Below are positions 1 through 5,458 of a DNA stretch of 5,458 nucleotides, piece by piece. This DNA is from an uncultured Clostridia bacterium (lineage in GTDB: Bacteria > Bacillota > Clostridia > Oscillospirales > Oscillospiraceae): assembly GCA_947177115.1 (NCBI GenBank), contig CAMWTG010000197.1, positions 1 through 5,458 on the forward strand. The letters run 5' to 3'. The stretch's first letter is position 1, and every line of letters starts with the position of its first letter. Position numbers and translations under genes: made by a program. The notes under the pieces were generated by a model. The model searched no databases. It saw only the letters and a list, made by a program, of their open reading frames with translations, and was not told where the DNA came from.

Positions 1-515
1 AAATGCGCGGTCTTGACAGCGGTTTTTCCGCCCCTAATAAGACTGAAAAGAAAAATACTGAACTGAATGATACTGACCCATCCATCCTTCCCCCTACCCC
101 CGTGCCGCCTGTTCGCGCAAGGCCCAAGAGCCGGATGAGGATGGATGAGATGGATAGATACCGGGAGCTGATAAAAGAAAATATCGACTATGACCTTCTC
201 CTGACGGAGCATCCCTATGACGAGGAAACGCTGGAGGGCTATGTGGAACTCATGGTGGAGGTCTGCTGCTCCCGGCGCGACTTCATCCGTATCGCCGGGG
301 AGGAAGTTGCCACCGGCGTGGTCAAGAGCCGATTTTTGAAACTCAGCCATGAGCATATCGCCTATGTTCTGGAAAGTCTGAGCCAGAACACCACGCTGGT
401 AAAAAACATCAAGGCATACACCCTGGCGGCGCTCTACAACGCGCCCACAACCATCGGCCAGTATTATGCGTCCCTGGTCAGCCACGATCTGGCCCAGGAC
501 GCCGCTGGAATATAA
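1..515 (+). CDS. Replication initiator protein A, C-terminal part (DUF6017-type), 5' truncated
   Basis: The frame is open from the window edge (bases 1-2 end a codon) to the TAA at 513-515, giving 170 residues. The first visible Met is probably internal, because a complete protein of this family would have an N-terminal RepA_N winged-helix DNA-binding domain, and that is not in the window. What is visible: a Pro/Ser/Thr/Asn-rich linker (about residues 1-45), then a compact, mostly helical domain (about 46-165) containing YRELIKENIDYDLL and a C-terminal stretch with TTIGQYYASLVSHDL. I recognise this as the DUF6017 domain that follows RepA_N in replication initiators of Tn1549/CTn-type conjugative elements and related plasmids. 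By family knowledge it would act at the element's replication origin, supporting autonomous replication or maintenance of the excised circle. The DUF3846 gene follows after 20 bases, so the two are probably co-transcribed. The assignment is from memory of the family, not a search. Confidence 0.8.
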   Translation, partial: MRGLDSGFSAPNKTEKKNTELNDTDPSILPPTPVPPVRARPKSRMRMDEMDRYRELIKENIDYDLLLTEHPYDEETLEGYVELMVEVCCSRRDFIRIAGEEVATGVVKSRFLKLSHEHIAYVLESLSQNTTLVKNIKAYTLAALYNAPTTIGQYYASLVSHDLAQDAAGI

Positions 516-535
516 CACGAAACGGAGGACAATGT

Positions 536-880
536 ATGACGAAAGAAATTGATATTCTGGTGGTGGAACCCGGCAAAGCCCCGTACCCTGCCAAGGCGGA
601 GGACACGCTGGAAGCCTTTCAGAAGATTGTGGGTGGACCCATTGAGGCCGGGTGCTACCTGCCCCAGCGGGTAATGATGGTCTGCAACAGCGAGGGGAAG
701 CACATGGGCCTGATGCCCAACCGGGAGAACCCCACGGACAGCGGGGACTTTATCGCCGGAACTTTCCTGCTGTGCAGTTTCGAGGGGGAACATTTCGCCT
801 CCCTGACCGCCGCCCAGCAGAAGGAATTTGAGGCATACTTCGCCCTGCCGCACAGCCCGGAGAAGGGTGATTCCGTATGA
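536..880 (+). CDS. DUF3846 domain-containing protein
   Basis: This is a complete 114-residue cytoplasmic protein with no signal peptide or membrane segment. The start at 536 is set by a strong GGAGG at 524-528, 7 bases upstream. The first 50 residues carry the features I associate with DUF3846: a beta-strand opening (IDILVVEPGKAPYP), then an LEAFQKIVGGPIEAGCYL helix/turn, and later a region around residues 69-90 with DFIAGTFLLCSFEGE. DUF3846 proteins are common small passengers of clostridial conjugative elements and phages. Their biochemical role is unknown, and nothing here suggests a catalytic site. The gene lies 20 bases after the replication initiator and is probably in the same transcript. 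A terminator-like hairpin about 60 bases downstream (938-966) may end or attenuate that transcript. Family identity is fairly sure; function cannot be assigned. Confidence 0.82.
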   Translation: MTKEIDILVVEPGKAPYPAKAEDTLEAFQKIVGGPIEAGCYLPQRVMMVCNSEGKHMGLMPNRENPTDSGDFIAGTFLLCSFEGEHFASLTAAQQKEFEAYFALPHSPEKGDSV

Positions 881-937
881 ACATAACGCGGCGGAGCAGA
901 GCGCCCCCCGCCGGGACACGGTAATCCCAAACAGGCA

Positions 938-966
938 GACGGCCTTACATGGCCGTCCTATTTTTT
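938..966 (+). terminator. Intrinsic terminator-like hairpin before the surface-gene module
   Basis: A perfect 7-bp stem, GACGGCC (938-944) with GGCCGTC (951-957), closes a 6-base loop and is followed by CTATTTTTT (958-966). It fits a Rho-independent terminator for the DUF3846 transcript. Only about 6 bases separate the T-run from the AAGGAG of the next gene, so no promoter fits between them. It may therefore be a partial terminator or attenuator rather than a full stop. Confidence 0.7.
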
Positions 967-972
967 ACCGAT

Positions 973-978
973 AAGGAG
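973..978 (+). promoter_or_regulatory. Ribosome binding site that fixes the start at 988
   Basis: AAGGAG at 973-978 is 9 bases upstream of the ATG at 988. Two in-frame upstream ATGs fail. The one at 979 directly abuts this site with no spacing, and the one at 949 lies inside the terminator hairpin and would put Val-Leu-Phe-Phe-Thr-Asp ahead of the signal peptide. The start at 988 gives a typical basic signal peptide N-region (MTKRR). Confidence 0.8.
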
Positions 979-987
979 ATGATCGAA

Positions 988-2001
988 ATGACAAAACGGC
1001 GAATTTCCATGCTGCTGTGCGCTGCGGTGCTGATGCTGTGCATGGCGTCGCCCCCCGCCCTGGCCGCTGACCGTTCCGCAGCCTGTTATTACCCCATTGA
1101 GGTAGAATCCTACACCGCTGGCGATTTCGACCAGCCCCGTGTCCGCAAGGTCTACCAGCTTTCCCTCTCGGACGATCCGGCAGGCATCCCCACAGAGGAC
1201 TTTGTGGAGTACGGCATGACCTTCCACCTGATGGAGATGACCCGAAAAACGGAGGTCGGCGTGGACACCCAACCGCTGACCAAGACCGTCACCACGGACA
1301 GTAAGACCGGCGATTTGGGCGAGATTTTGAAGCAGCTTGACGCGGAGATCGAGGCCGAAACGGAGGATGGTTACGCCGGAGTGCTGAAGCTGGACTACAA
1401 CAGCGTCCAGGTGGACGTTAAGGGCTACGGCACTTCCACCCGCAGCCTCTCCGCTTCCCGAACCTATCCCAACCTGTCCGATGCGGACTTGTCCCTTGTT
1501 CCCAAGACGGTGACGGAGGGCGGCAAAACGCTCAATCTGGCGGATGTGAAGTGGTCCAGTACCACCGACATGGAGGGCGAGGACGTAGTGACACGCTACA
1601 CCGCCACAGCCAGCTACACCGGCTCGGTGAGCAGCCGCTACGTCACCGGCTACACCGTGACTGCCGACTATACCGGGGAAGTGGCAAAAACCTCCTGCGA
1701 GGTTGTGATCTATACCGCAATCTTCGGATGTACGGATGTGCCCTACACCAATACCGCCCCCACCCAGGAGAACGGCAATACGGGCGGCGAGGGGCAAGAC
1801 GCCCCGGAGGACGGCCCCGCCGGGAGCAATCCCCCGGAGGACACCTCCCAGGCCGACGGCGATACGGTCACTGATACCGCCGCCCCGTCTGGCGGGGCAG
1901 CGGCCCTCTCCATCGCCGGATGCGCGGGCGGTATCGTCGCCCTGCTTGCCGCCGCCTATTGGGGCTATGAAAAAATCAAGGAAAGGAGATCGGCCACATG
2001 A
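988..2001 (+). CDS. Secreted protein with C-terminal membrane anchor, sortase-linked, family unnamed
   Basis: This is a 337-residue exported protein. Residues 1-26 are a signal peptide: basic MTKRR, a hydrophobic core, and an ALA|A cleavage site. Residues about 28-250 form a predicted beta-rich extracellular region. It holds a weak internal repeat, YTATASYTGSVS (204-215) and YTVTADYTGEVA (222-233), with 8 of 12 positions identical. Residues 255-303 are a Gly/Pro/Asp/Glu-rich linker typical of a wall-spanning spacer. Residues about 304-326 are a hydrophobic segment, followed by the positive tail YEKIKERRSAT. The end resembles a sorting signal (hydrophobic segment plus basic tail), but no LPxTG-like motif is visible before it, so it is probably membrane-anchored. 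The stop overlaps the sortase start (ATGA, 1998-2001), implying translational coupling and a shared function. I recall similar proteins beside sortases in clostridial mobile elements but know of no named function; a scaffold or accessory role for the sortase is inference. Confidence 0.85.
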   Translation: MTKRRISMLLCAAVLMLCMASPPALAADRSAACYYPIEVESYTAGDFDQPRVRKVYQLSLSDDPAGIPTEDFVEYGMTFHLMEMTRKTEVGVDTQPLTKTVTTDSKTGDLGEILKQLDAEIEAETEDGYAGVLKLDYNSVQVDVKGYGTSTRSLSASRTYPNLSDADLSLVPKTVTEGGKTLNLADVKWSSTTDMEGEDVVTRYTATASYTGSVSSRYVTGYTVTADYTGEVAKTSCEVVIYTAIFGCTDVPYTNTAPTQENGNTGGEGQDAPEDGPAGSNPPEDTSQADGDTVTDTAAPSGGAAALSIAGCAGGIVALLAAAYWGYEKIKERRSAT

Positions 2002-2849
2002 AACTGAAAACCCATCTGAAATCCCTGCTTATCTCGTCCCTGCTGGTTACTGCGCTCTGTGTCACCCAGGCCAGCGCCTTGGAATACGGCTTTGACGGCG
2101 CGGACGATTACCTGTTTGCGGACCCCACCTCCCAGGATGTGATCTATCAGGCGGAGGATCAGAACGTGAACCGAAGCAAGACCGCCGCCCTGATCGCTCC
2201 GGGCTTCGGAACGCCCACCAGCTATCTCCGCGGCTCCGGGGAGTATCTGACGCCAAACCTCGCCCCCGGCGCTATGTCTGGAGGGCTGGTGAACGCTGTG
2301 GGCAATTATGGCTATACCGATTCCAGCCCTGGCGGTTATCCCGCCGCAGATACCTCCATCAGCGCGGGGACTTATCCCCCTGCTGGTAATGAGAACTTCA
2401 CCACCAGCACCATCGGCCAGGGCAGCGTCATCGGCTACACGGACGTGACCAGCGACCTCTATTATTCCGGGGGCCACCTGGGGACGCTGAAAATCCCCTC
2501 CATAGGCGTGAATGTGAAAATCTATCAGGGAACGGACAGCGCCACTCTCGCCAAGGGCGCGGGCCACTTTACCGATACCAGCATTTGGGCCGGAAATGTC
2601 TGCGTGGCGGGCCATAACCGTGGGACCAACTGCTACTTCGGAGAAATCCATACGCTGAACATCGGGGACGAGATTACGCTGACAACCATGCTGGGGACCC
2701 GTACCTATTCCGTCACCAGCGTCCAGAAGATCAGCGAGACAGACACCAGTGCCACCGGCTCCACCAGCGATAACCGCATTACGCTCTTTACCTGTGTCCG
2801 CAACGAAAGCGCCTACCGCTGGTGCGTGACCGCCGTGGAAAAAGCCTGA
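1998..2849 (+). CDS. Sortase (class D-like, class uncertain)
   Basis: This 283-residue exported transpeptidase would cleave a sorting motif in surface proteins and join them to the cell wall or to pilin-like partners. A signal peptide or N-terminal anchor spans residues 1-27 (basic start, hydrophobic core, ASA|L). Residues about 28-153 are a Gly/Ser/Pro/Tyr-rich extension without a recognisable domain. The catalytic domain is about 155-283 and contains LKIPSIGVNVKIYQGTD, GAGHF, and AGHNRG with the catalytic His206. TLFTC follows with the nucleophile Cys266, and then Arg274 eight residues later. The His-Cys-Arg triad is complete, so the enzyme should be active. The start overlaps the upstream stop by 4 bases and has its own AGGAG (1984-1988), 9 bases away. 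The strand pattern resembles class D/E sortases, while the Cys-to-Arg spacing also fits class B. No LPxTG-like substrate is fully visible in the window; the large protein from 4060 is the best candidate. Confidence 0.92.
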   Translation: MKLKTHLKSLLISSLLVTALCVTQASALEYGFDGADDYLFADPTSQDVIYQAEDQNVNRSKTAALIAPGFGTPTSYLRGSGEYLTPNLAPGAMSGGLVNAVGNYGYTDSSPGGYPAADTSISAGTYPPAGNENFTTSTIGQGSVIGYTDVTSDLYYSGGHLGTLKIPSIGVNVKIYQGTDSATLAKGAGHFTDTSIWAGNVCVAGHNRGTNCYFGEIHTLNIGDEITLTTMLGTRTYSVTSVQKISETDTSATGSTSDNRITLFTCVRNESAYRWCVTAVEKA

Positions 2850-2923
2850 CAGCCATAAAAAGAGCTGTGCAGGACCACTAAAAAGCGCCGCCCATTTTCT
2901 ACATCGTTCGAGTGTTCTCCAGC

Positions 2924-2957
2924 TTGCTTTCTGCGTGGTTTTAGTGTATAGTATAAT
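2924..2957 (+). promoter_or_regulatory. Probable sigma-A promoter for the CAP-protein gene
   Basis: TTGCTT (2924-2929) is separated by 17 bases from TATAGT (2947-2952). An overlapping perfect TATAAT follows at 2952-2957 but has no good -35 at standard spacing. The region is AT-rich against a GC-rich background. It lies 57 bases upstream of the CAP-protein start and there is no gene between them. This is the only convincing promoter I find in the window. Confidence 0.55.
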
Positions 2958-2962
2958 CGGGT

Positions 2963-2979
2963 TATTTTACGATAAAATA
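2963..2979 (+). promoter_or_regulatory. AT-rich palindrome at the expected transcription start (possible operator)
   Basis: TATTTTA (2963-2969) and its exact reverse complement TAAAATA (2973-2979) flank CGA. The element begins 5 bases after TATAAT, so it covers the predicted +1 site, a classic position for a repressor operator. It could also form a weak hairpin in the 5' leader. No regulator gene is in the window. An AT-rich palindrome of 7 bp per arm can arise by chance in an AT-rich leader, so the assignment is tentative. Confidence 0.35.
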
Positions 2980-3013
2980 CGACACCAACCACACAGGACA
3001 GAAGGAGGACATT

Positions 3014-3979
3014 ATGAAAAACGCAGGAAAGACCATTTTGACCCTGTTTGCCGGGATGCTCTTGGGCGCGGCCCTGTTCAGCGGCGGCGTGGCGCACGCG
3101 GCGGAAATCTTCTATAAGGCGATCCCCAGCACAAACATCATCTATCTGGACGGCCAGCGGGTAGAACTGGCGGCGTTTACCATTGACGGCAGCAACTATG
3201 TGAAGCTGCGGGATGTGGGTGAGCTGGTGGGCTTCAACGTCTATTGGGACGGCGCGGTTCAAATTGACAGCGGCGCTCCTTATACCGGCGTTGCTCGCAT
3301 ACAGGCGGATGCTTCCATACGGGTAGGCAGCTATAAGGGCAATACTCTGGCTGCCGGAGAGATCAGCGGCTTGATGGTTTCAGAATCAGATTGTACCGCA
3401 GTTTCCAGTGATCCCAATGTTGTGCGCGTGGAAAATGTGCTGGGGCACTGGACAGCCAATGCTCAGGCCCCCGGCACAGCAACGATCACCGTGACCGCCC
3501 CGGATGGCAGGACAGGAAGTGTGACCATCACCGTGCAATCCGCCATGCCGTCCTCCCCTGCCGGTGAAAGTACCGCCGCTTTGACAGACAACATGGCGAT
3601 ACGGTTGGAACTGGTGCGGCTTATCAACCAGACCCGCGTGGCAAACGGCGCGGCGGAACTGCCGGTCAGCGAGGCCCTGATGAACGCCGCACAAGCCTGC
3701 TCCAATCAGCGGTACACCTGGCATCACGCTCAGGAGGAGGGCAAGGCCGCCGCAGATGCTGGCTATCCCTACGGCTTCGGTGACAACCTCACCGTGTTCA
3801 CTGGCACGGAGGATGCCGCCCAACGCGCCGTCACTAACTGGATCAACTCGCCCGGCCATTTCCAGACTATGATTGACCCGGATTGCGACTGCATTGGTGT
3901 GGGCGTAACCCAATATGACGGCATCACCTACTGCTATATGTTCGTTGGAATACCCAACAGCATCAACTTTTATGCGTAA
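3014..3979 (+). CDS. Secreted CAP (SCP/PR1)-domain protein with stalk and Ig-like domains
   Basis: This 321-residue exported protein starts 5 bases after a strong AAGGAGG (3002-3008). Residues 1-30 are a signal peptide (AHA|A or HAA|E). Residues about 40-86 match the copper-amine-oxidase-N-like repeat common in clostridial surface proteins (IYLDGQRVEL, NYVKLRDVGELVGF, YWDGA). Residues about 97-175 form an Ig-like (BIG2-type) domain ending in APGTATITVTAPDGRTG. Residues about 195-315 are a CAP domain: LVRLINQTRVANGAAEL, WHHA (His237/His238), FGDN, and WINSPGH (His282), followed by IGVGV. The usual GEN motif reads GDN (Asp257), which conserves charge but may alter the central cavity. Cys229, Cys291, Cys293 and Cys307 could form disulfides. 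Bacterial CAP proteins are secreted and mostly of unknown activity. No transmembrane or sorting signal is present at the C-terminus. The gene has its own probable promoter and ends 19 bases before a strong terminator. Confidence 0.9.
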   Translation: MKNAGKTILTLFAGMLLGAALFSGGVAHAAEIFYKAIPSTNIIYLDGQRVELAAFTIDGSNYVKLRDVGELVGFNVYWDGAVQIDSGAPYTGVARIQADASIRVGSYKGNTLAAGEISGLMVSESDCTAVSSDPNVVRVENVLGHWTANAQAPGTATITVTAPDGRTGSVTITVQSAMPSSPAGESTAALTDNMAIRLELVRLINQTRVANGAAELPVSEALMNAAQACSNQRYTWHHAQEEGKAAADAGYPYGFGDNLTVFTGTEDAAQRAVTNWINSPGHFQTMIDPDCDCIGVGVTQYDGITYCYMFVGIPNSINFYA

Positions 3980-3998
3980 CTGAATATAAACCTGGAAC

Positions 3999-4030
3999 GG
4001 CCTTTCAGCGCAAGCTGGAGGGCCTTTTTA
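3999..4030 (+). terminator. Strong intrinsic terminator after the CAP-protein gene
   Basis: An 11-bp stem (3999-4009 with 4014-4024, including two G-T wobble pairs) is capped by a GCAA tetraloop of the stable GNRA type and followed directly by TTTTTA (4025-4030). It begins 19 bases after the CAP-protein stop. Only 29 bases lie between the T-run and the next ATG (4060), and they already hold the AAAGGAG of that gene. Read-through must therefore feed the downstream adhesin, unless a weak promoter lies inside the CAP gene. Confidence 0.88.
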
Positions 4031-4059
4031 TTCCCAAAACGGAAAGGAGCTTTTGATTT

Positions 4060-5458
4060 ATGGGAAAAATCCGTTTCTCTTTCACCCGCATGACGGCTCT
4101 GCTGCTTGTGCTGGTGTGTGTGCTGGGACTGCTGCCCGCCACGGCGCTGGCCGCGAACCCCAGCACTATCAAAATGGATGACTGTGCTTACAGCGGGACC
4201 AAATACGATTCCCCGGCTTTAGGCGAGTGTTATATGCACCAGATGCACTTTAACTACAACGGCAAAAGTACGATGGGCTTCTGCGCTGAAAAGGGCAAGG
4301 GCATGGGCTGGTCGCTGAAGGGCCATACCTGGGGCAATCCCCAGCCCATTTCCGACCCCACTGTAAAGACAATGATGGCTTACTTCTACGCCCATTCCAC
4401 CGGCGTCTTTACCGATCAGGCCAAGGCCCTGGGCGTAAATGACGTATGGGACAGCAACTACACCTGGACCATGAACTCCTGGACGCAGGCTATTGTCTGG
4501 CGCTACAAGGCCGGTCTGCTGTCTGATCCGGTGGTGGCCTGCGCTGAGGAACTGCTTTGCGTCTATAACAATCTGGAGCATACCAACTATTCCAGCATTG
4601 ACGATAAGATGGACGGCAAATCGTTCCGTGACCGGGCGCAGTATATTCTCGACCTGGGCACACAGGGCGTATGGGGCGATTGCGAGGTCTATGAGTACGC
4701 CTACACCGGCCCCGGCTCCAGCTATCACCCCTCCAATGATGTGCAGGCTGTCATGGTGGGCGACCTGAGCATTACCCGTGAACTGTATAGCCTGATGATT
4801 AAAAAGGTTGATTCCACCAACCCCAACAAAGGACTGTCCGGCGCACGGTTTCTTGTTGCTTCCGAAAATGGCGCCTACTCCAAGGAAGTGGTGACAGGTG
4901 GAGACGGCACTGTTACAATACCCCAATTGGAAGCGGGTACTTACGCCGTGACCGAACTGGAGGCCCCGGCGGGGTACGAGATCGACAATGCAGGGCCGCA
5001 GTACGTTGTCCTGCCTAACGGAACCAATAAAACAGTAACTGTCACCTTTTCCGACACCCCCGAAATTACCGGCGAGGGCAGCATCCGCAAAGTGGATGCG
5101 GACGACCCCACCAAGGGGCTTGCCGGAGCGGTCATTAAGATCACCGGCGTGGACAATGATTTTACCGGCACATATGTTACCGGGACAGGCGGCTACCTGA
5201 CGGACGTTCCCTGGAAGGATATGCCCCTGGGCAGCTACACCGCCGAGGAAATCACACCCCCGGAGGGCTACTCTCTCAGCCCGGATGTCAGCAAGACCAA
5301 GCAGACCTTTGTTTGGGACGGCAAGACCGATGTGGCCCTGGTGTTTGAAAATGATGCCAAGGTGAAGATAAGGCTTATTAAAAAAGATGATTCTGATAAC
5401 CCTCTCCCCGGCGCTGTGTTCAACATCATCAAGGACGGGCAGATCATCGGCACAGAGG
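4060..5458 (+). CDS. Thioester- and SpaA/CnaB-domain surface adhesin (TIE-like), 3' truncated
   Basis: The frame stays open to the window edge, giving 466 visible residues. The start is pinned by an in-frame TGA at 4054-4056 and by AAAGGAG (4043-4049), 10 bases upstream. Residues 1-32 are a signal peptide (ALA|A). Residues about 33-235 look like a thioester domain: GFCAEKG with Cys75, and WTQAIVW with Gln143, matching the Cys and TQxA-like motifs that form an internal Cys-Gln thioester in Gram-positive adhesins. SpaA/CnaB-type domains follow. Domain 1 (about 243-335) has Lys249, Glu299 in TELEAPAGY, and Asp332. Domain 2 (about 340-433) has Lys344, Glu397, and Asn431. A third begins near 435 (Lys442). 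By family knowledge these form Lys-Asn/Asp isopeptide bonds that stiffen the stalk, and the thioester can bind host amines covalently. A C-terminal sorting signal for the nearby sortase is expected beyond the window but not seen. The thioester assignment rests on two motifs only. Confidence 0.88.
   Translation, partial: MGKIRFSFTRMTALLLVLVCVLGLLPATALAANPSTIKMDDCAYSGTKYDSPALGECYMHQMHFNYNGKSTMGFCAEKGKGMGWSLKGHTWGNPQPISDPTVKTMMAYFYAHSTGVFTDQAKALGVNDVWDSNYTWTMNSWTQAIVWRYKAGLLSDPVVACAEELLCVYNNLEHTNYSSIDDKMDGKSFRDRAQYILDLGTQGVWGDCEVYEYAYTGPGSSYHPSNDVQAVMVGDLSITRELYSLMIKKVDSTNPNKGLSGARFLVASENGAYSKEVVTGGDGTVTIPQLEAGTYAVTELEAPAGYEIDNAGPQYVVLPNGTNKTVTVTFSDTPEITGEGSIRKVDADDPTKGLAGAVIKITGVDNDFTGTYVTGTGGYLTDVPWKDMPLGSYTAEEITPPEGYSLSPDVSKTKQTFVWDGKTDVALVFENDAKVKIRLIKKDDSDNPLPGAVFNIIKDGQIIGTE

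Noticed and set aside
3..5. ATG at 3 as the true start of the first gene
   Set aside because: The frame is open to the window edge, the protein lacks the N-terminal domain expected of its family, and no ribosome binding site can be seen.
889..913. CGGCGG/CCGCCG hairpin upstream of the 938-966 terminator
   Set aside because: It has a 13-base loop, no T-tract, and sits in GC-rich sequence where such pairs are common. An antiterminator role is possible but unsupported.
877..924. A 15-codon frame starting in an ATGA overlap with the DUF3846 stop
   Set aside because: It is very short and Arg/Pro-rich, with no ribosome binding site of its own and no recognisable product.
949..987. Upstream in-frame ATGs at 949 and 979 for the anchored protein
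   Set aside because: 949 is inside the terminator hairpin and 979 directly abuts the AAGGAG. The start at 988 has proper spacing and a normal signal peptide.
958..1797. Long minus-strand open frame opposite the anchored-protein gene
   Set aside because: It is a shadow of a strong + strand gene in GC-rich DNA. Its translation shows no domain, and the + strand gene has a ribosome binding site, signal peptide and membrane anchor.
1736..2095. Plus-strand Pro/Arg-rich frame over the end of the anchored protein and the start of the sortase
   Set aside because: It is a frame-shifted reading of the low-complexity linker and overlaps two well-supported genes.
2849..2868. ACAGC/GCTGT inverted repeat just after the sortase as a terminator
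   Set aside because: It is only 5 bp with a 10-base loop, and no T-run follows.
3985..3990. TATAAA before the 3999-4030 terminator as a promoter for the adhesin
   Set aside because: There is no -35 at 16-18 bases, and the transcript would start at the terminator stem.

Overview
The window looks like part of the accessory region of an integrative/conjugative element (Tn1549/CTn-like) from a fairly GC-rich gut Clostridia (Oscillospiraceae-type Firmicutes). The basis is the pairing of a replication initiator C-terminal domain (DUF6017 type) with a DUF3846 protein, strong AGGAGG-type ribosome binding sites, intrinsic terminators, and a run of Gram-positive secreted or surface proteins. The taxon and the element family are inferred from recalled gene families, not from a search. 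No integrase, relaxase or attachment site lies inside the window.

Layout, all on the + strand: (1) 1-515, 3' end of the replication initiator gene; (2) 536-880, a DUF3846 protein; (3) 881-987, a non-coding gap with an intrinsic-terminator-like hairpin ending just before the next ribosome binding site; (4) 988-2001, a secreted protein of unnamed family with a C-terminal membrane anchor; (5) 1998-2849, a sortase overlapping gene 4 by 4 bases; (6) 2850-3013, a gap with a probable sigma-A promoter and an AT-rich palindrome at the expected transcription start; (7) 3014-3979, a secreted CAP-domain protein with a copper-amine-oxidase-N-like domain and an Ig-like domain; (8) 3999-4030, a second strong intrinsic terminator; (9) 4060 to the window end, the first 466 residues of a large surface protein with a putative Cys-Gln thioester domain followed by SpaA/CnaB-type isopeptide domains, cut by the window edge.

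Taken together, genes 4-9 form a cell-surface module carried beside element maintenance genes. The sortase is the likely attachment enzyme. The thioester/isopeptide protein is its most plausible substrate, although the sorting signal would lie beyond the window. The membrane-anchored protein is translationally coupled to the sortase. The CAP protein is probably secreted, or displayed through its stalk-like N-terminal domains. A reasonable inference is that the module lets a donor cell attach to host tissue, mucus or recipient cells. The most interesting points are the putative thioester adhesin, the terminators placed so close to the next start codon that no promoter fits between, the operator-like palindrome, and the unassigned partner of the sortase.
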